Assembly (NCBI GenBank): GCA_902763885.1
Contig: CACWTU010000010.1
Span: 1 to 64,000, forward strand
Length of the DNA stretch: 64,000 nucleotides
Origin: an uncultured Bacteroidales bacterium
GTDB lineage: Bacteria > Bacteroidota > Bacteroidia > Bacteroidales > Bacteroidaceae
Direction: 5' to 3'
The translations under genes and the position numbers were made by a program. The notes beneath the pieces are model-generated. The model saw only the letters and a program-made list of their open reading frames with translations. It was not told the origin of the DNA and did no database searches. Each line of letters opens with the position of its first letter. Position 1 is the stretch's first letter. This document shows positions 26,887 to 35,969 of this stretch, one piece after another.

Positions 26887-28197
26887 TTACTTTTTAGATT
26901 TCTCCCCAGCGGCAGACTTAAGCCTGGCCACCTGTTTCTCAAGTGCCTGGATTTTCTTATCCTGGTTACTTATTGTGGTCTGGAAAGCATTGAGCTCCTC
27001 TGTATCTATATCAAGAGGCAGGGCCCAGTTCACTCTCTGCAGGAAATCACCCAAGATGTTCATGTAGTTGGTGAATGCATCGTACGGTGATTCATATATT
27101 CCGCGATCCATCGATACGGCATTGTTCTTGGTGGTCATGAAGCGGAAGTTATTGCTGGCCTGCAGATAATCCCAGTCCTGCAGCAGATGCTTGTCCTTAC
27201 TCAGGATTACACGCTCTCCTATCGAGTAGAGTTTGTTGAATGCCTCACGTTGCATAACGTTACCAAGCCAGCAGCTTATATCACGCTCCTCATCAGTCCA
27301 TGACATGGGGTAAGGAACCTCTATCTCTGAAACAGACTTGTGTGTCTTGATTACCTCCGATGGAGTCTGGAATCCAATGCCACGTTCCTTGGCAGCTGCA
27401 GGCAGATTTCCAATGAATTCAAGTATGTTTGAACTGAGCGGCTGATAAATACCAAGTGCGCAGAGTTCCATAAAGATGTTGAACACACCGTCCTCCTCAG
27501 GGCTCTCTGCAATCCAGTCCATATACTTATCGGCCATAAGCGGATAAGCCTCCCATGAGGGATTTGAGAAACGCAGGCTTATGTCATCTGACAGCTTGTA
27601 GTCACGTGTAAACACCTTGAGATTGGGGTTCTGAGCGCAGTGATACAGATAATGCGGACTCTTCCAACCAAGGATATGCTTGGCACCTTCCGTAAGTATG
27701 CCCTTGAATCCCATATCGGCCACAATACCGCCTATCTCATCATCATAGATGAGGCTGGAGTTACGGAACACCTTGGGTTTTTGGCCAAACAGTTGGTTGA
27801 TCTTGTCAACCTGACGTTTCACCTCATCACGGAATGACTGCTCGCCGTTGGGGGCCAATGATGCCAGTCCGTGTGAATACGGCTCTGCAATGAACTCCAC
27901 GCATCCGGTTCCGTTCAGTTCCTGCAGCAGGTCTATCACCTGCGGAGCATAGCGTTCCAGCTGCTCCAGACCTACGCCCGACAGAGACAGAGCCAGCTTG
28001 AATGCGCCCTCACTCTCACGGGCCATCTTGATAAGCGTCTTGAGAGCGGGAACATATGAATTCTCAGCTATGTTGTTAATACTCGTGTCATTTGCATAGT
28101 CATCAAAATAATAATGGTCTGTGCCTATGTCAAAGAAACGGTATCTCTTGAGATGGATTATCTGATGAATCTCAAAATACAGACAGATTGTTTTCAT
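26887..28197 (-). CDS. GH57 family alpha-amylase-like glycosidase
   Basis: 436 residues from the ATG at 28197 (MKTICLYFEIHQIIHL); a TTG start 24 bases upstream is less likely. Features of GH57 are the N-terminal substrate histidine region (FEIHQ) and FIAEPYSHGLASL with the probable nucleophile Glu. FRNSSLIYDDEIG and a C-terminal coiled-coil (NQDKKIQALEKQVARLK) follow. No signal peptide, so it acts on cytoplasmic glycogen or maltodextrin. It is the third gene of the debranching enzyme-GT4-GH57 cassette. Confidence 0.9.
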   Translation of the reverse strand: MKTICLYFEIHQIIHLKRYRFFDIGTDHYYFDDYANDTSINNIAENSYVPALKTLIKMARESEGAFKLALSLSGVGLEQLERYAPQVIDLLQELNGTGCVEFIAEPYSHGLASLAPNGEQSFRDEVKRQVDKINQLFGQKPKVFRNSSLIYDDEIGGIVADMGFKGILTEGAKHILGWKSPHYLYHCAQNPNLKVFTRDYKLSDDISLRFSNPSWEAYPLMADKYMDWIAESPEEDGVFNIFMELCALGIYQPLSSNILEFIGNLPAAAKERGIGFQTPSEVIKTHKSVSEIEVPYPMSWTDEERDISCWLGNVMQREAFNKLYSIGERVILSKDKHLLQDWDYLQASNNFRFMTTKNNAVSMDRGIYESPYDAFTNYMNILGDFLQRVNWALPLDIDTEELNAFQTTISNQDKKIQALEKQVARLKSAAGEKSKK

Positions 28198-28222
28198 ATC
28201 CTGATTCTTTTTTATTTCCAAA

Positions 28223-29485
28223 TTATTTCATTCCCAGCAGCTTTTTGTAACGTGCCAGAATACGCTCTCCCACCTTATCCCAGGTGATGGCATCAACCTC
28301 TTTCTTGCCCTCCACCTTTAGGTACTCATAGAGTGCCGGGTAGTTACAGATGGAGTATATGGCATCGGCCATGGCATGTATGTCCCAATAATCCACCTTG
28401 ATGCATTTGTCCAGAATCTCGGCGCATCCGGACTGCTTGGATATGATGGTGGGAACCTCACACTGCATAGCCTCAAGCGGCGAGATACCGAACGGTTCCG
28501 ATACAGAAGGCATGATATAGACATCACTGGCCTTGAGGCATTCATATACCTGCTTGCCCTTCATGAATCCCGGGAAATGGAACCGGTCTGCGATGCCGCG
28601 GTCAGCCGCCATAAGGATCATGGCGTTCATCATATCACCGCTGCCGGCCATGCAGAAACGGATATCATGGGTACGCTTAAGTACCAGCGCTGCGGCCTCC
28701 ACAAAGTATTCAGGGCCTTTCTGCATAGTGATACGCCCCAGGAAGGTAACCACCTTCTCATGCGGTTTCTTTTGCGGAACTATATCCTGGATCTCCTGCG
28801 GCAGAGGCTCCACGGCATTATGCATGGTTGATACCTTACGCGGATCCTGATGGTACTTGTTGATGACCGTCTGGCGGGTAAGCTCACTCACACACATTAT
28901 GTGGTCAGCATAATCCATACCGTTTTTCTCAATGGCATAAACGGTGGGATTCACATTGCCGCGGCTACGGTCAAAATCAGTAGCGTGGACGTGTATCACC
29001 AATGGTTTGCCGCTCACCTGCTTGGCATGTATGCCTGCGGGATAGGTAAGCCAGTCATGTGAATGGATTATGTCAAACTGCTCCGTGCGTGCCACAACAC
29101 CTGCCACGATTGAGTAGTTGTTTATCTCCTCATGCAGATTATCCGGATATCGGCCAGAGAACTCTATGCAACCCAGATCATTGGTGTACAGATTATTGAA
29201 ATCAGCATAAATGTGGTCACGGAAACGGTAATAGTCCTCTGAGTCCATCCACGGATACCTTGACCTCAGAACGCTGTTATCAGGATTACGCCATACCACA
29301 GGCACGGTGTTCATGCCCACAATCTTCATGAAGCTCTGATCCTCATCGCCCCACGGTTTGGGCAGGCAGAACGTGATATCCACATTCCCCTGATTTGCCA
29401 GTCCTCTTGTCAATCCGAAACTGGCTGTTCCCAATCCTCCCAGGATATGGGGCGGGAACTCCCAGCCGAACATCAAAACCCTCAT
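28223..29485 (-). CDS. GT4 glycosyltransferase (glycogen synthase-like)
   Basis: 420 residues, GT-B fold. The N-domain has MFGWEFPPHILGGLGTASFG, which keeps a GGLG loop; HSHDWLTYPAGIHAK and VIHVHATDFDRS follow. The C-domain has VTFLGRITMQKGPEYFVEA and the nucleotide-sugar motif SEPFGISPLEAMQ. It is predicted to elongate alpha-glucans from a nucleotide-glucose in the cytoplasm. It sits between the debranching enzyme (9 bases upstream) and GH57. Confidence 0.9.
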   Translation of the reverse strand: MRVLMFGWEFPPHILGGLGTASFGLTRGLANQGNVDITFCLPKPWGDEDQSFMKIVGMNTVPVVWRNPDNSVLRSRYPWMDSEDYYRFRDHIYADFNNLYTNDLGCIEFSGRYPDNLHEEINNYSIVAGVVARTEQFDIIHSHDWLTYPAGIHAKQVSGKPLVIHVHATDFDRSRGNVNPTVYAIEKNGMDYADHIMCVSELTRQTVINKYHQDPRKVSTMHNAVEPLPQEIQDIVPQKKPHEKVVTFLGRITMQKGPEYFVEAAALVLKRTHDIRFCMAGSGDMMNAMILMAADRGIADRFHFPGFMKGKQVYECLKASDVYIMPSVSEPFGISPLEAMQCEVPTIISKQSGCAEILDKCIKVDYWDIHAMADAIYSICNYPALYEYLKVEGKKEVDAITWDKVGERILARYKKLLGMK

Positions 29486-29494
29486 AGCTATCTT

Positions 29495-31432
29495 TTATTC
29501 AAATTCATTAATCATTTTAATGGTACGCAGTATCTCAGCCACATTCATGGCGAATGATACCGCTCCCCTGCCCTTGAACGGCGGGTTTCCGTCAAACAGT
29601 TCAGGCAGTGAACCGATGCAGTGCGATGTCATCTCATCCTCATAACCTATCATCTGGCGTTCCACGAAAGAGAGACCGCTATGCTTGAACACCTTGAGGT
29701 ATGCCTCAAAGTAGAACCCGGCCAGCCAAGGCCATGCCGTACCCTGATGGTAGGCGTAATCACGCTCACGCTGCGGACCCACATAGTTGGGATTGTAACC
29801 CATGCTCTTGGGGCTGAGTGAACGCAGTCCCTTGGGGGTAAGCAATTCCTTGGTCACTATGTCCACCACGGCTTTCTGCTGTTTCTGATCCAGCGGTGAG
29901 TAATCAAGTGCCACCGCGAATATCTGGTTAGGACGCACACTCCAATCAGGGGCGTCCTTGTCAACAAAGTCATACAGATAGCCGTACTGGTTCAGGAATG
30001 TCTTTACAAAAGACTTGCCTACCTGGGCAGCAAGGCTTTCCAGACGCTTTGAGTAATCAGCCTTACCGAACTCACGGGTCAGGTCTGCCACAAACATCAG
30101 GGCGTTATACCATAGAGCGTTTATCTCAACCACATAACCGGTACGCGGTATCACCGGAACGCCATTGGCCGTAGAGTTCATCCAGGTCTCAGCCTTCTCC
30201 TTACCGTTTATGTGTACCAGCCCGTTGCTGTGCACAAAGAAGTTGTAATGGCGGTTATGACGCAGAAAATCCATCATATCCGTAAGCAGCTTACCGTATC
30301 TGTGCCATGCCTGTTCCCTTGACACCTTCTTGGCATATTGCTGGATACACCAGACCGCCCACAGGAATACGTCAGGATGCTCCATCTCATAAATCTGTAG
30401 TGTACTGGGGACGCCCTTGATAAAGGCACGTATGGCCTCCTGGGCTGTGTACATGGCACTTTCAAACTCGTCTGTCTCCTTAAGGGCAAGAGTAAGTCCG
30501 GGCAATGACACAAACAGGTCACGGGCGCGACATTTGAACCACGGGTAGCCTGCCAGTATGTAATGATGCCCGCCAACCTTGTTATGGAACTGGTGCGCGG
30601 CGTTCTTAAGGCAGTGGTAGAAATTATCACGCGGGGTACGCTCATTGGCCTCAACGGTAAAAGTACGCTTGAGACCTTTAGTCTTTACTTCCGATAAGCC
30701 CGCGGAGAATACTATGCTCTCACCCTTATTAATAGGCATCTCAAAATAGCCGGGCACATAAAGATCCTCATTGAAATCATATCCGCGCTCCAGCTCCTTG
30801 GAGTACTCGAACTTGCGGTACCAGTCAGGACGGAACACAAACTCATTCTCCTTACTGAACTGCATGAACAGTTCCGGATAACCCGGATACATTGAGGTAG
30901 CTATGCCGTTCTCCACCTGGCGATACTCACGGCTGGCATTACTGTTCTCATGAGTAAACTGACGCACGCTGCGGAATGCCAGGAATGGCTGGAAACGCAG
31001 TGTTGTCTCAGAGTGTGCATCGAGCAGTGTATATCGTATAAGTATGCGGTTCTCATTATGCTCAAACAGCTTTTCTTTCTTGAGCAGCACACCGCCCACA
31101 CGATATATGGTGGTAGGAACCTTGTCACAGTTGAATTCCCTTATATACTTGTGTCCCCTGGGGCTGAAATTGTATCCCCAGTACTGGTGCAATCCCAGAT
31201 TGAATGCTGCTCCATGCTGAATGACCGTTTCATCAAGAGAGGAGATAAGTACGTGATTCTCATTATCAAGTTCAGGAAGCGGAACCACCAGCAGACCGTG
31301 GTACTTGCGTGTATTGCAGTCAACTATGGTAGTGCAGTGATATGCGCCTGAACGGTTGGTACGCAGAATCTCCCTTGGAAGTGTCTCTTCCAGATTGGTC
31401 ATTAATGTCTTTTCAAAACGCAGATAACTCAT
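29495..31432 (-). CDS. Glycogen debranching enzyme (GH133, amylo-alpha-1,6-glucosidase)
   Basis: 645 residues. An N-terminal beta domain (about 1-270: NRSGAYHCTTIVDCNTRKYH, LVVPLP) is followed by the (alpha/alpha)6 catalytic domain (about 300-640), with PWFKCRARDLFVSLPGLTLA, GIxxxLQIYEMEHPD-like and YHQGTAWPWLAGFYFEAYLK. It removes alpha-1,6 branches of glycogen. First gene of the three-gene glycogen cassette, divergent from the Nfn-like gene. Confidence 0.92.
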   Translation of the reverse strand: MSYLRFEKTLMTNLEETLPREILRTNRSGAYHCTTIVDCNTRKYHGLLVVPLPELDNENHVLISSLDETVIQHGAAFNLGLHQYWGYNFSPRGHKYIREFNCDKVPTTIYRVGGVLLKKEKLFEHNENRILIRYTLLDAHSETTLRFQPFLAFRSVRQFTHENSNASREYRQVENGIATSMYPGYPELFMQFSKENEFVFRPDWYRKFEYSKELERGYDFNEDLYVPGYFEMPINKGESIVFSAGLSEVKTKGLKRTFTVEANERTPRDNFYHCLKNAAHQFHNKVGGHHYILAGYPWFKCRARDLFVSLPGLTLALKETDEFESAMYTAQEAIRAFIKGVPSTLQIYEMEHPDVFLWAVWCIQQYAKKVSREQAWHRYGKLLTDMMDFLRHNRHYNFFVHSNGLVHINGKEKAETWMNSTANGVPVIPRTGYVVEINALWYNALMFVADLTREFGKADYSKRLESLAAQVGKSFVKTFLNQYGYLYDFVDKDAPDWSVRPNQIFAVALDYSPLDQKQQKAVVDIVTKELLTPKGLRSLSPKSMGYNPNYVGPQRERDYAYHQGTAWPWLAGFYFEAYLKVFKHSGLSFVERQMIGYEDEMTSHCIGSLPELFDGNPPFKGRGAVSFAMNVAEILRTIKMINEFE

Positions 31433-31546
31433 TTGTTTTGTATATAATCTTGTTTATTATACGCTGATTCTGCAAATAAATGCAAAATAATAGTCCCTGT
31501 TCAAAATTAGATTACACAAATATAAACACAAAAAGCATAAATTAGG

Positions 31547-31554
31547 TAAATTTG
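31547..31554 (+). promoter_or_regulatory. -7 box of the Nfn-like fusion gene
   Basis: TAAATTTG fits TAnnTTTG exactly and ends 39 bases before the chosen ATG. It lies at the beginning of the longer open frame, which argues that the downstream ATG at 31594 is the true start. Confidence 0.5.
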
Positions 31555-31593
31555 CACCACAAAAATTCAGTTAGCCGACAAAATAACGACAAT

Positions 31594-33939
31594 ATGAACA
31601 GGATTGTATCCAAACAACAGTTTTCAGAGAACGTTTTCAAGTTTGAGGTAGAGGCCCCTCTAATTGCGAAATCACGCAGGGCAGGTCACTTCGTAATCAT
31701 CCGCATCGGTGAGAAAGGTGAGCGAATTCCGCTTACAATTGCAGACTCCGACGTAAAGCGCGGCACCATCACACTGGTAGTTCAGCGCATAGGTCTTTCC
31801 ACCAACCGTCTCTGCAAGCTGGAGGCTGGCGATATGATCACTGACGTGGTAGGTCCTCTGGGCCAGGCCACCCATATTGAGAAGTTCGGAACCGTGCTCT
31901 GCGCCGGCGGCGGTGTAGGTACAGCTCCCATGCTCCCCATCATCAAGGCTCTTAAGGAGGCCGGCAATAAGGTTATCGCCGTGCTGGCAGGCCGCACCAA
32001 GGAGCTCATCATACTTGAGGATGAGGTACGCAAGTATGCTGATGAGACCATCATCATGACCGATGACGGTTCATACGGCAACAAGGGCGTTGTAACTGTT
32101 GGTATGGAAGAGGTAATCAACCGCGAGAAGGTTGACAAGTGCTTTGCCATCGGCCCTGCCATCATGATGAAGTTCTGCTGTCTGCTGACACAGAAATACA
32201 ACATCTCAACTGACGTATCACTCAACACCATCATGGTGGACGGTACCGGTATGTGTGGTGCCTGCCGTGTAAGCGTAGGCGGCAAGACCAAGTTCGTATG
32301 CGTGGATGGCCCTGAGTTTGACGGCCACGAGGTTGACTGGGACGGCATGATGAAGCGTATGGGTGCCTTCAAGGAGACCGAGCGTGAGGAGATGAAGAAA
32401 CTTGAGGAGTCAGTTGCTGCTGCCGCTCCCGCTGCTGAGAAGGCTGCTTGCAGCTGCGGCAGTAAGGCTAAGGCTGAGGTTGAGCCCATCGAGGTTCTGA
32501 CCGACCGCAACGCGCAGTGGAGAGTTGACCTGCGCGCCACCATGAAGCCCAAGGACCGTACCGCCATCGAGCGCTGCGTGATGAACGAGCTGGCACCTGA
32601 CTACCGTCGTCACAGCCGCAAGGAGGAGGTTAACCAGGGTCTTACTGAGGAGCAGGCTCTTCTGGAGGCCAAGCGCTGCCTTGACTGCGCAAATCCCTCT
32701 TGCATGGAAGGCTGCCCCGTAAACATCGAGATTCCTTCATTCATCAAGAATATAGAGCGCGGCAACTACCTGGCTGCAGCCAAGGTGCTAAAGCACACCA
32801 GCGCCCTGCCCGCCGTCTGCGGCCGCGTATGCCCGCAGGAGAAGCAGTGCGAGAGCAAGTGCATACACCTCAAGATGGGCAAGAAACCTGTTGCCATAGG
32901 TTACCTGGAGCGTTTCGCTGCCGATTACGAGCGTGAGAGCGGTAATATCTCAGTACCCGAGGTTGCAGCACCTAACGGCAAGAAGATAGCAGTCATCGGC
33001 TCAGGTCCTTCCGGTCTGTCATTCGCAGGCGATATGGCCAAGTTCGGTTATGACGTAACGGTATTTGAGGCCCTGCATGAGATTGGCGGTGTGCTCAAGT
33101 ATGGTATCCCCGAGTTCCGTCTGCCCAACAAGATTGTTGACGTGGAGATTGAGAACCTGCAGAAAATGGGTGTCAAGTTCGTAAAGGACTGCATCGTAGG
33201 CAAGACCATCAAGGTTAGCGAGCTTGAGCAGGAGGGTTACAAGGGCATATTCGTAGGCTCAGGTGCCGGTCTGCCCAACTTCATGAACATTGAGGGTGAG
33301 AACCTTATCAATATAATGTCATCAAACGAGTACCTTACCCGCGTCAACCTGATGGATGCCGCAAGCAAGGAGTCCGATACCCCTGTAACATTCGGTAAGA
33401 AGATGATGATAGTAGGTGGCGGTAACACCGCTATGGACTCTGTCCGCACCGCACTGCGTCTGGGTGCCGAGCGCGCCATGATCGTTTACCGTCGTTCAGA
33501 GGAGGAGATGCCCGCCCGTTTGGAGGAGGTCAAGCACGCCAAGGAGGAGGGTGTAGAGTTTATGACCCTGCACAACCCCATCCGCTACATCGGCGACGAG
33601 AACGGCCGCGTAAAGCAGGCTGTCCTTGAGAAGATGGAGCTTGGTGAGCCCGATGCAAGCGGCCGCCGCAGCCCGGTTCCCACCGGCGAGACCATCACAA
33701 TCGATGTAGATATGGTAATAGTAGCAGTTGGCGTATCCCCCAACCCCATAGTTCCCAAGTCAATCGAGGGCTTGGAGCTGGGCCGCAAGAACACCATCGC
33801 CGTAAACGACAACATGCAGTCATCAATACCTACCATCTTTGCAGGTGGTGATATTGTACGCGGCGGTGCTACTGTAATCCTTGCTATGGGTGACGGACGC
33901 CGCGCTGCCGCCTCGATGCACGCTTCGCTTGCAAATTGA
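31594..33939 (+). CDS. Fused NfnA-NfnB-like ferredoxin:NADP oxidoreductase / glutamate-synthase-small-subunit homologue
   Basis: 781 residues from the ATG at 31594. Residues about 1-275 are a ferredoxin-NADP-reductase-like module with the 2Fe-2S cysteines in GMCGACRVSVGGKTKFVC. An Ala/Glu-rich linker follows. Residues about 310-781 are a GltD-like module with 4Fe-4S cysteines CLDCANPSCMEGCP and CGRVCPQEKQCESKC. It also has two dinucleotide folds (VIGSGPSGLSFAGDMA and IVGGGNTAMDSVRTALRLG). NfnA and NfnB are separate in clostridia, where they bifurcate electrons between NADPH, NADH and ferredoxin. The last residue and stop codon come from the repeat element that follows. Confidence 0.9.
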   Translation: MNRIVSKQQFSENVFKFEVEAPLIAKSRRAGHFVIIRIGEKGERIPLTIADSDVKRGTITLVVQRIGLSTNRLCKLEAGDMITDVVGPLGQATHIEKFGTVLCAGGGVGTAPMLPIIKALKEAGNKVIAVLAGRTKELIILEDEVRKYADETIIMTDDGSYGNKGVVTVGMEEVINREKVDKCFAIGPAIMMKFCCLLTQKYNISTDVSLNTIMVDGTGMCGACRVSVGGKTKFVCVDGPEFDGHEVDWDGMMKRMGAFKETEREEMKKLEESVAAAAPAAEKAACSCGSKAKAEVEPIEVLTDRNAQWRVDLRATMKPKDRTAIERCVMNELAPDYRRHSRKEEVNQGLTEEQALLEAKRCLDCANPSCMEGCPVNIEIPSFIKNIERGNYLAAAKVLKHTSALPAVCGRVCPQEKQCESKCIHLKMGKKPVAIGYLERFAADYERESGNISVPEVAAPNGKKIAVIGSGPSGLSFAGDMAKFGYDVTVFEALHEIGGVLKYGIPEFRLPNKIVDVEIENLQKMGVKFVKDCIVGKTIKVSELEQEGYKGIFVGSGAGLPNFMNIEGENLINIMSSNEYLTRVNLMDAASKESDTPVTFGKKMMIVGGGNTAMDSVRTALRLGAERAMIVYRRSEEEMPARLEEVKHAKEEGVEFMTLHNPIRYIGDENGRVKQAVLEKMELGEPDASGRRSPVPTGETITIDVDMVIVAVGVSPNPIVPKSIEGLELGRKNTIAVNDNMQSSIPTIFAGGDIVRGGATVILAMGDGRRAAASMHASLAN

Positions 33940-34069
33940 AAATTGAGAATTGAAAATTGAAAATTGAAAAAAAAGGGTTCGGAAATCTCCGAACTCTTTT
34001 TTAATGTCGCGGGCTTTCACGCAGGTTCTGCGTATTAATTTTCAATTTTCAATTCTCAATTTTCAATTT
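33933..34069. repeat. MITE-like bidirectional terminator element, copy 2 (inverted)
   Basis: The reverse complement of this stretch matches copy 1 (20197-20330) along its length. It has the ATTGAAA-type ends, the hairpin ACGCAG-GTT-CTGCGT (34019-34033), the block CCCGCGACATTAAAAAA and the GGTTCGGA-type terminator. It starts inside the final codons of the Nfn-like gene, whose TGA is 33937-33939, and ends at the stop of the DUF486 gene. Confidence 0.85.
33971..34000. terminator. Bidirectional intrinsic terminator inside element copy 2
   Basis: AAAAGGGTTCGGA and TCCGAACTCTTTT pair around the loop AATC with one G-T wobble. A-runs and T-runs flank both sides, serving the convergent genes. The wobble differs from copy 1, but pairing is kept, which suggests selection on the hairpin. 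Confidence 0.7.
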
Positions 34070-34436
34070 ATTTAAGGAAAGCAAAGAATACCGCTATTAC
34101 CAGAAATATAAAGGATACCAAATGATTCCAATGGAGGCTTTGGGTTTTGAAGCAGAAAGCCAGAATAAGAGAGAACACAATCAGCGAGATGCACTCCTGA
34201 ATCACCTTAAGCTGAACCAGATTGAACGGACCGCCGGTGATATCGGAACCAATGCGGTTAGCCGGAATCATTACGCAATACTCAAAGAAAGCCACGCCCC
34301 AAGAGGCCAGGATAACGAGAATCAACGGCCAGTCCGTGCTCACTTTCATCTCCTGGAGTTTGAGGTTGCCATACCACGCAAATGTCATCAGAACGTTTGA
34401 GATCACCAGAAGAAGTATTGTCCAAAGAGCTTTCAT
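34068..34436 (-). CDS. DUF486 small multidrug/DMT-like membrane protein
   Basis: 122 residues from the ATG at 34436 (MKALWTILLLVISNVLMTFA); an upstream start six codons earlier is possible. Four hydrophobic segments and the conserved AWYGNLK and EYCVMIPANRIG fit DUF486. The family is related in fold to small multidrug transporters; its substrate is unknown. Its stop codon overlaps the end of repeat element copy 2. Confidence 0.85.
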   Translation of the reverse strand: MKALWTILLLVISNVLMTFAWYGNLKLQEMKVSTDWPLILVILASWGVAFFEYCVMIPANRIGSDITGGPFNLVQLKVIQECISLIVFSLILAFCFKTQSLHWNHLVSFIFLVIAVFFAFLK

Positions 34437-34515
34437 ATTAAGTTGTATTATCAATTCGGCCGCAAAAGTAGCAAATAGAAGTTCTTCATGTTACTACACA
34501 GAGTAAATTTTTATT

Positions 34516-34523
34516 TATCTTTG
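34516..34523 (+). promoter_or_regulatory. -7 box six bases before the TPR/PD40 gene start
   Basis: TATCTTTG matches TAnnTTTG exactly. Only 6 bases separate it from the ATG at 34530, so the transcript would begin at or within a few bases of the start codon. Confidence 0.5.
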
Positions 34524-34529
34524 ACCCGT

Positions 34530-35966
34530 ATGAAACACATCAGACTTACCATATTAGCATTACTGATATGCCTGGGAGCAACGTCACAGACGCTCCAGCA
34601 GGGCCGCAATTATTTTTCACAGGGTGACTATGTGAAAGCCAAGCCCATAATGCTCAAGTATCTCAAGCAGAAACCCGATGATGCCAGCCGCAACTACTGG
34701 TACGGAATATGCTGCATGGAGACCGGCGAGAAGGAGAAATCCATCCCGTACTTAGAGAAAGCCGCATCAAAGAAGATATACAAAGCCTATCGCGCACTCG
34801 GAGAATACTATATGGAGTGTGAAGACTATCAGCCTGCCATAACCAACTTTGAGGCATTTGTAAAAGGCATATCGACAGATAAGGAACTGCACGACACCGC
34901 ACTTGAGGAACGCTTCACCACAATGGCAGACAGTCTAAGAGTGCTTTTCCGTATGCTGCGCAATGCCACCCGCGTCTGCTTCATAGACAGTTTCCAGGTA
35001 GCCAAGAAAGAACTGTTCAGTTCATATATATTGGGAGAATCAACCGGCACACTTGGAAAGACCTCTGATTTCTTTGATAACGCGACTGACGGTGATGCTT
35101 TTCTCCCTGAAATGGGACAGAACATCTATTACACACGTCCTGACAGAGACGGACACTATCGTCTTTACACTCAGTTCCGCAGCTTTGACCGTTGGACCGA
35201 TGAGACGGCACTCAGCGGGCTTGAAACAGACGGCGATATCCGATACCCGTTCATCATGAATGACGGCATCACGATTTATTATGCCGCAAACGGAGGTGAA
35301 TCAATGGGCGGATTTGACATATTCGTATCACGATACAACAGCGCCACCGGCAAGTTCCTCAAACCTGAGAACATAGGGATGCCTTTCAACTCTGAGGCCA
35401 ATGACTACCTCTATGTCATAGATGAAGCCAACAATCTGGGTTGGTTTGCCACAGACCGCCGTCAGCCGCAGGACACAGTTTGCATATATGTTTTCATACC
35501 CTATCAGGGGAACCCCAAATATAACTATGAGGGCGGTGATACATTGGCGATACATCGTGCCGCACGCCTTCTGTCTATAGCTGAGACGCAAACTGATCTG
35601 CGTGAGGTACGCAGTGCCCGTCAGCGTCTTACGCTGCTGCGTTATGAACTTGCAGAGAAGGCTGAGCAAGGTTCATTCTCATTCATGATTGATGACGTAA
35701 CCACATATAACGAACTGTCTGATTTCCAGAACAAGGATGCCGCACAACTCTTTGAGCGTTGGACTGAGTTGAAGAACCAGTATGAGACCGATGCCGCCAA
35801 GCTTGAGAAACAGCGCAACGATTACGCAAACGCATCCAGGCAAGAGAAAGAGCGCATGAGTACCCAACTGCTGGAATTTGAAGATAAAGTGCTGAAAACA
35901 GAAAAACAGGTCATCAAAATGGAGAATGATGTCCGGACAGCAGAAATTAACTACCTTAACCGATAG
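34530..35966 (+). CDS. Secreted TPR and PD40 beta-propeller protein with C-terminal coiled coil
   Basis: 478 residues from the ATG at 34530, giving a signal peptide (RLTILALLICLGATSQ). TPR-like repeats follow (about 20-130: QGRNYFSQGDYVKAKPIMLK). WD40/PD40-type blades come next (about 190-330: GQNIYYTRPDRDGHYRLYT, YAANGGESMGGFDIFVSRYN). The C-terminal 100 residues are a charged coiled coil. The propeller resembles that of OmpA-associated and PorE-like proteins, but no OmpA peptidoglycan-binding domain is present. It is the first of three closely spaced plus-strand genes. Confidence 0.75.
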   Translation: MKHIRLTILALLICLGATSQTLQQGRNYFSQGDYVKAKPIMLKYLKQKPDDASRNYWYGICCMETGEKEKSIPYLEKAASKKIYKAYRALGEYYMECEDYQPAITNFEAFVKGISTDKELHDTALEERFTTMADSLRVLFRMLRNATRVCFIDSFQVAKKELFSSYILGESTGTLGKTSDFFDNATDGDAFLPEMGQNIYYTRPDRDGHYRLYTQFRSFDRWTDETALSGLETDGDIRYPFIMNDGITIYYAANGGESMGGFDIFVSRYNSATGKFLKPENIGMPFNSEANDYLYVIDEANNLGWFATDRRQPQDTVCIYVFIPYQGNPKYNYEGGDTLAIHRAARLLSIAETQTDLREVRSARQRLTLLRYELAEKAEQGSFSFMIDDVTTYNELSDFQNKDAAQLFERWTELKNQYETDAAKLEKQRNDYANASRQEKERMSTQLLEFEDKVLKTEKQVIKMENDVRTAEINYLNR

Positions 35967-35969
35967 CCT

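Noticed and set aside
31782-32567. 261-codon open frame on the minus strand inside the Nfn-like gene
   Set aside because: The translation is low-complexity Ser/Ala/Met-rich, as expected opposite a codon-biased gene. The sense frame has clear Fe-S and FAD motifs.
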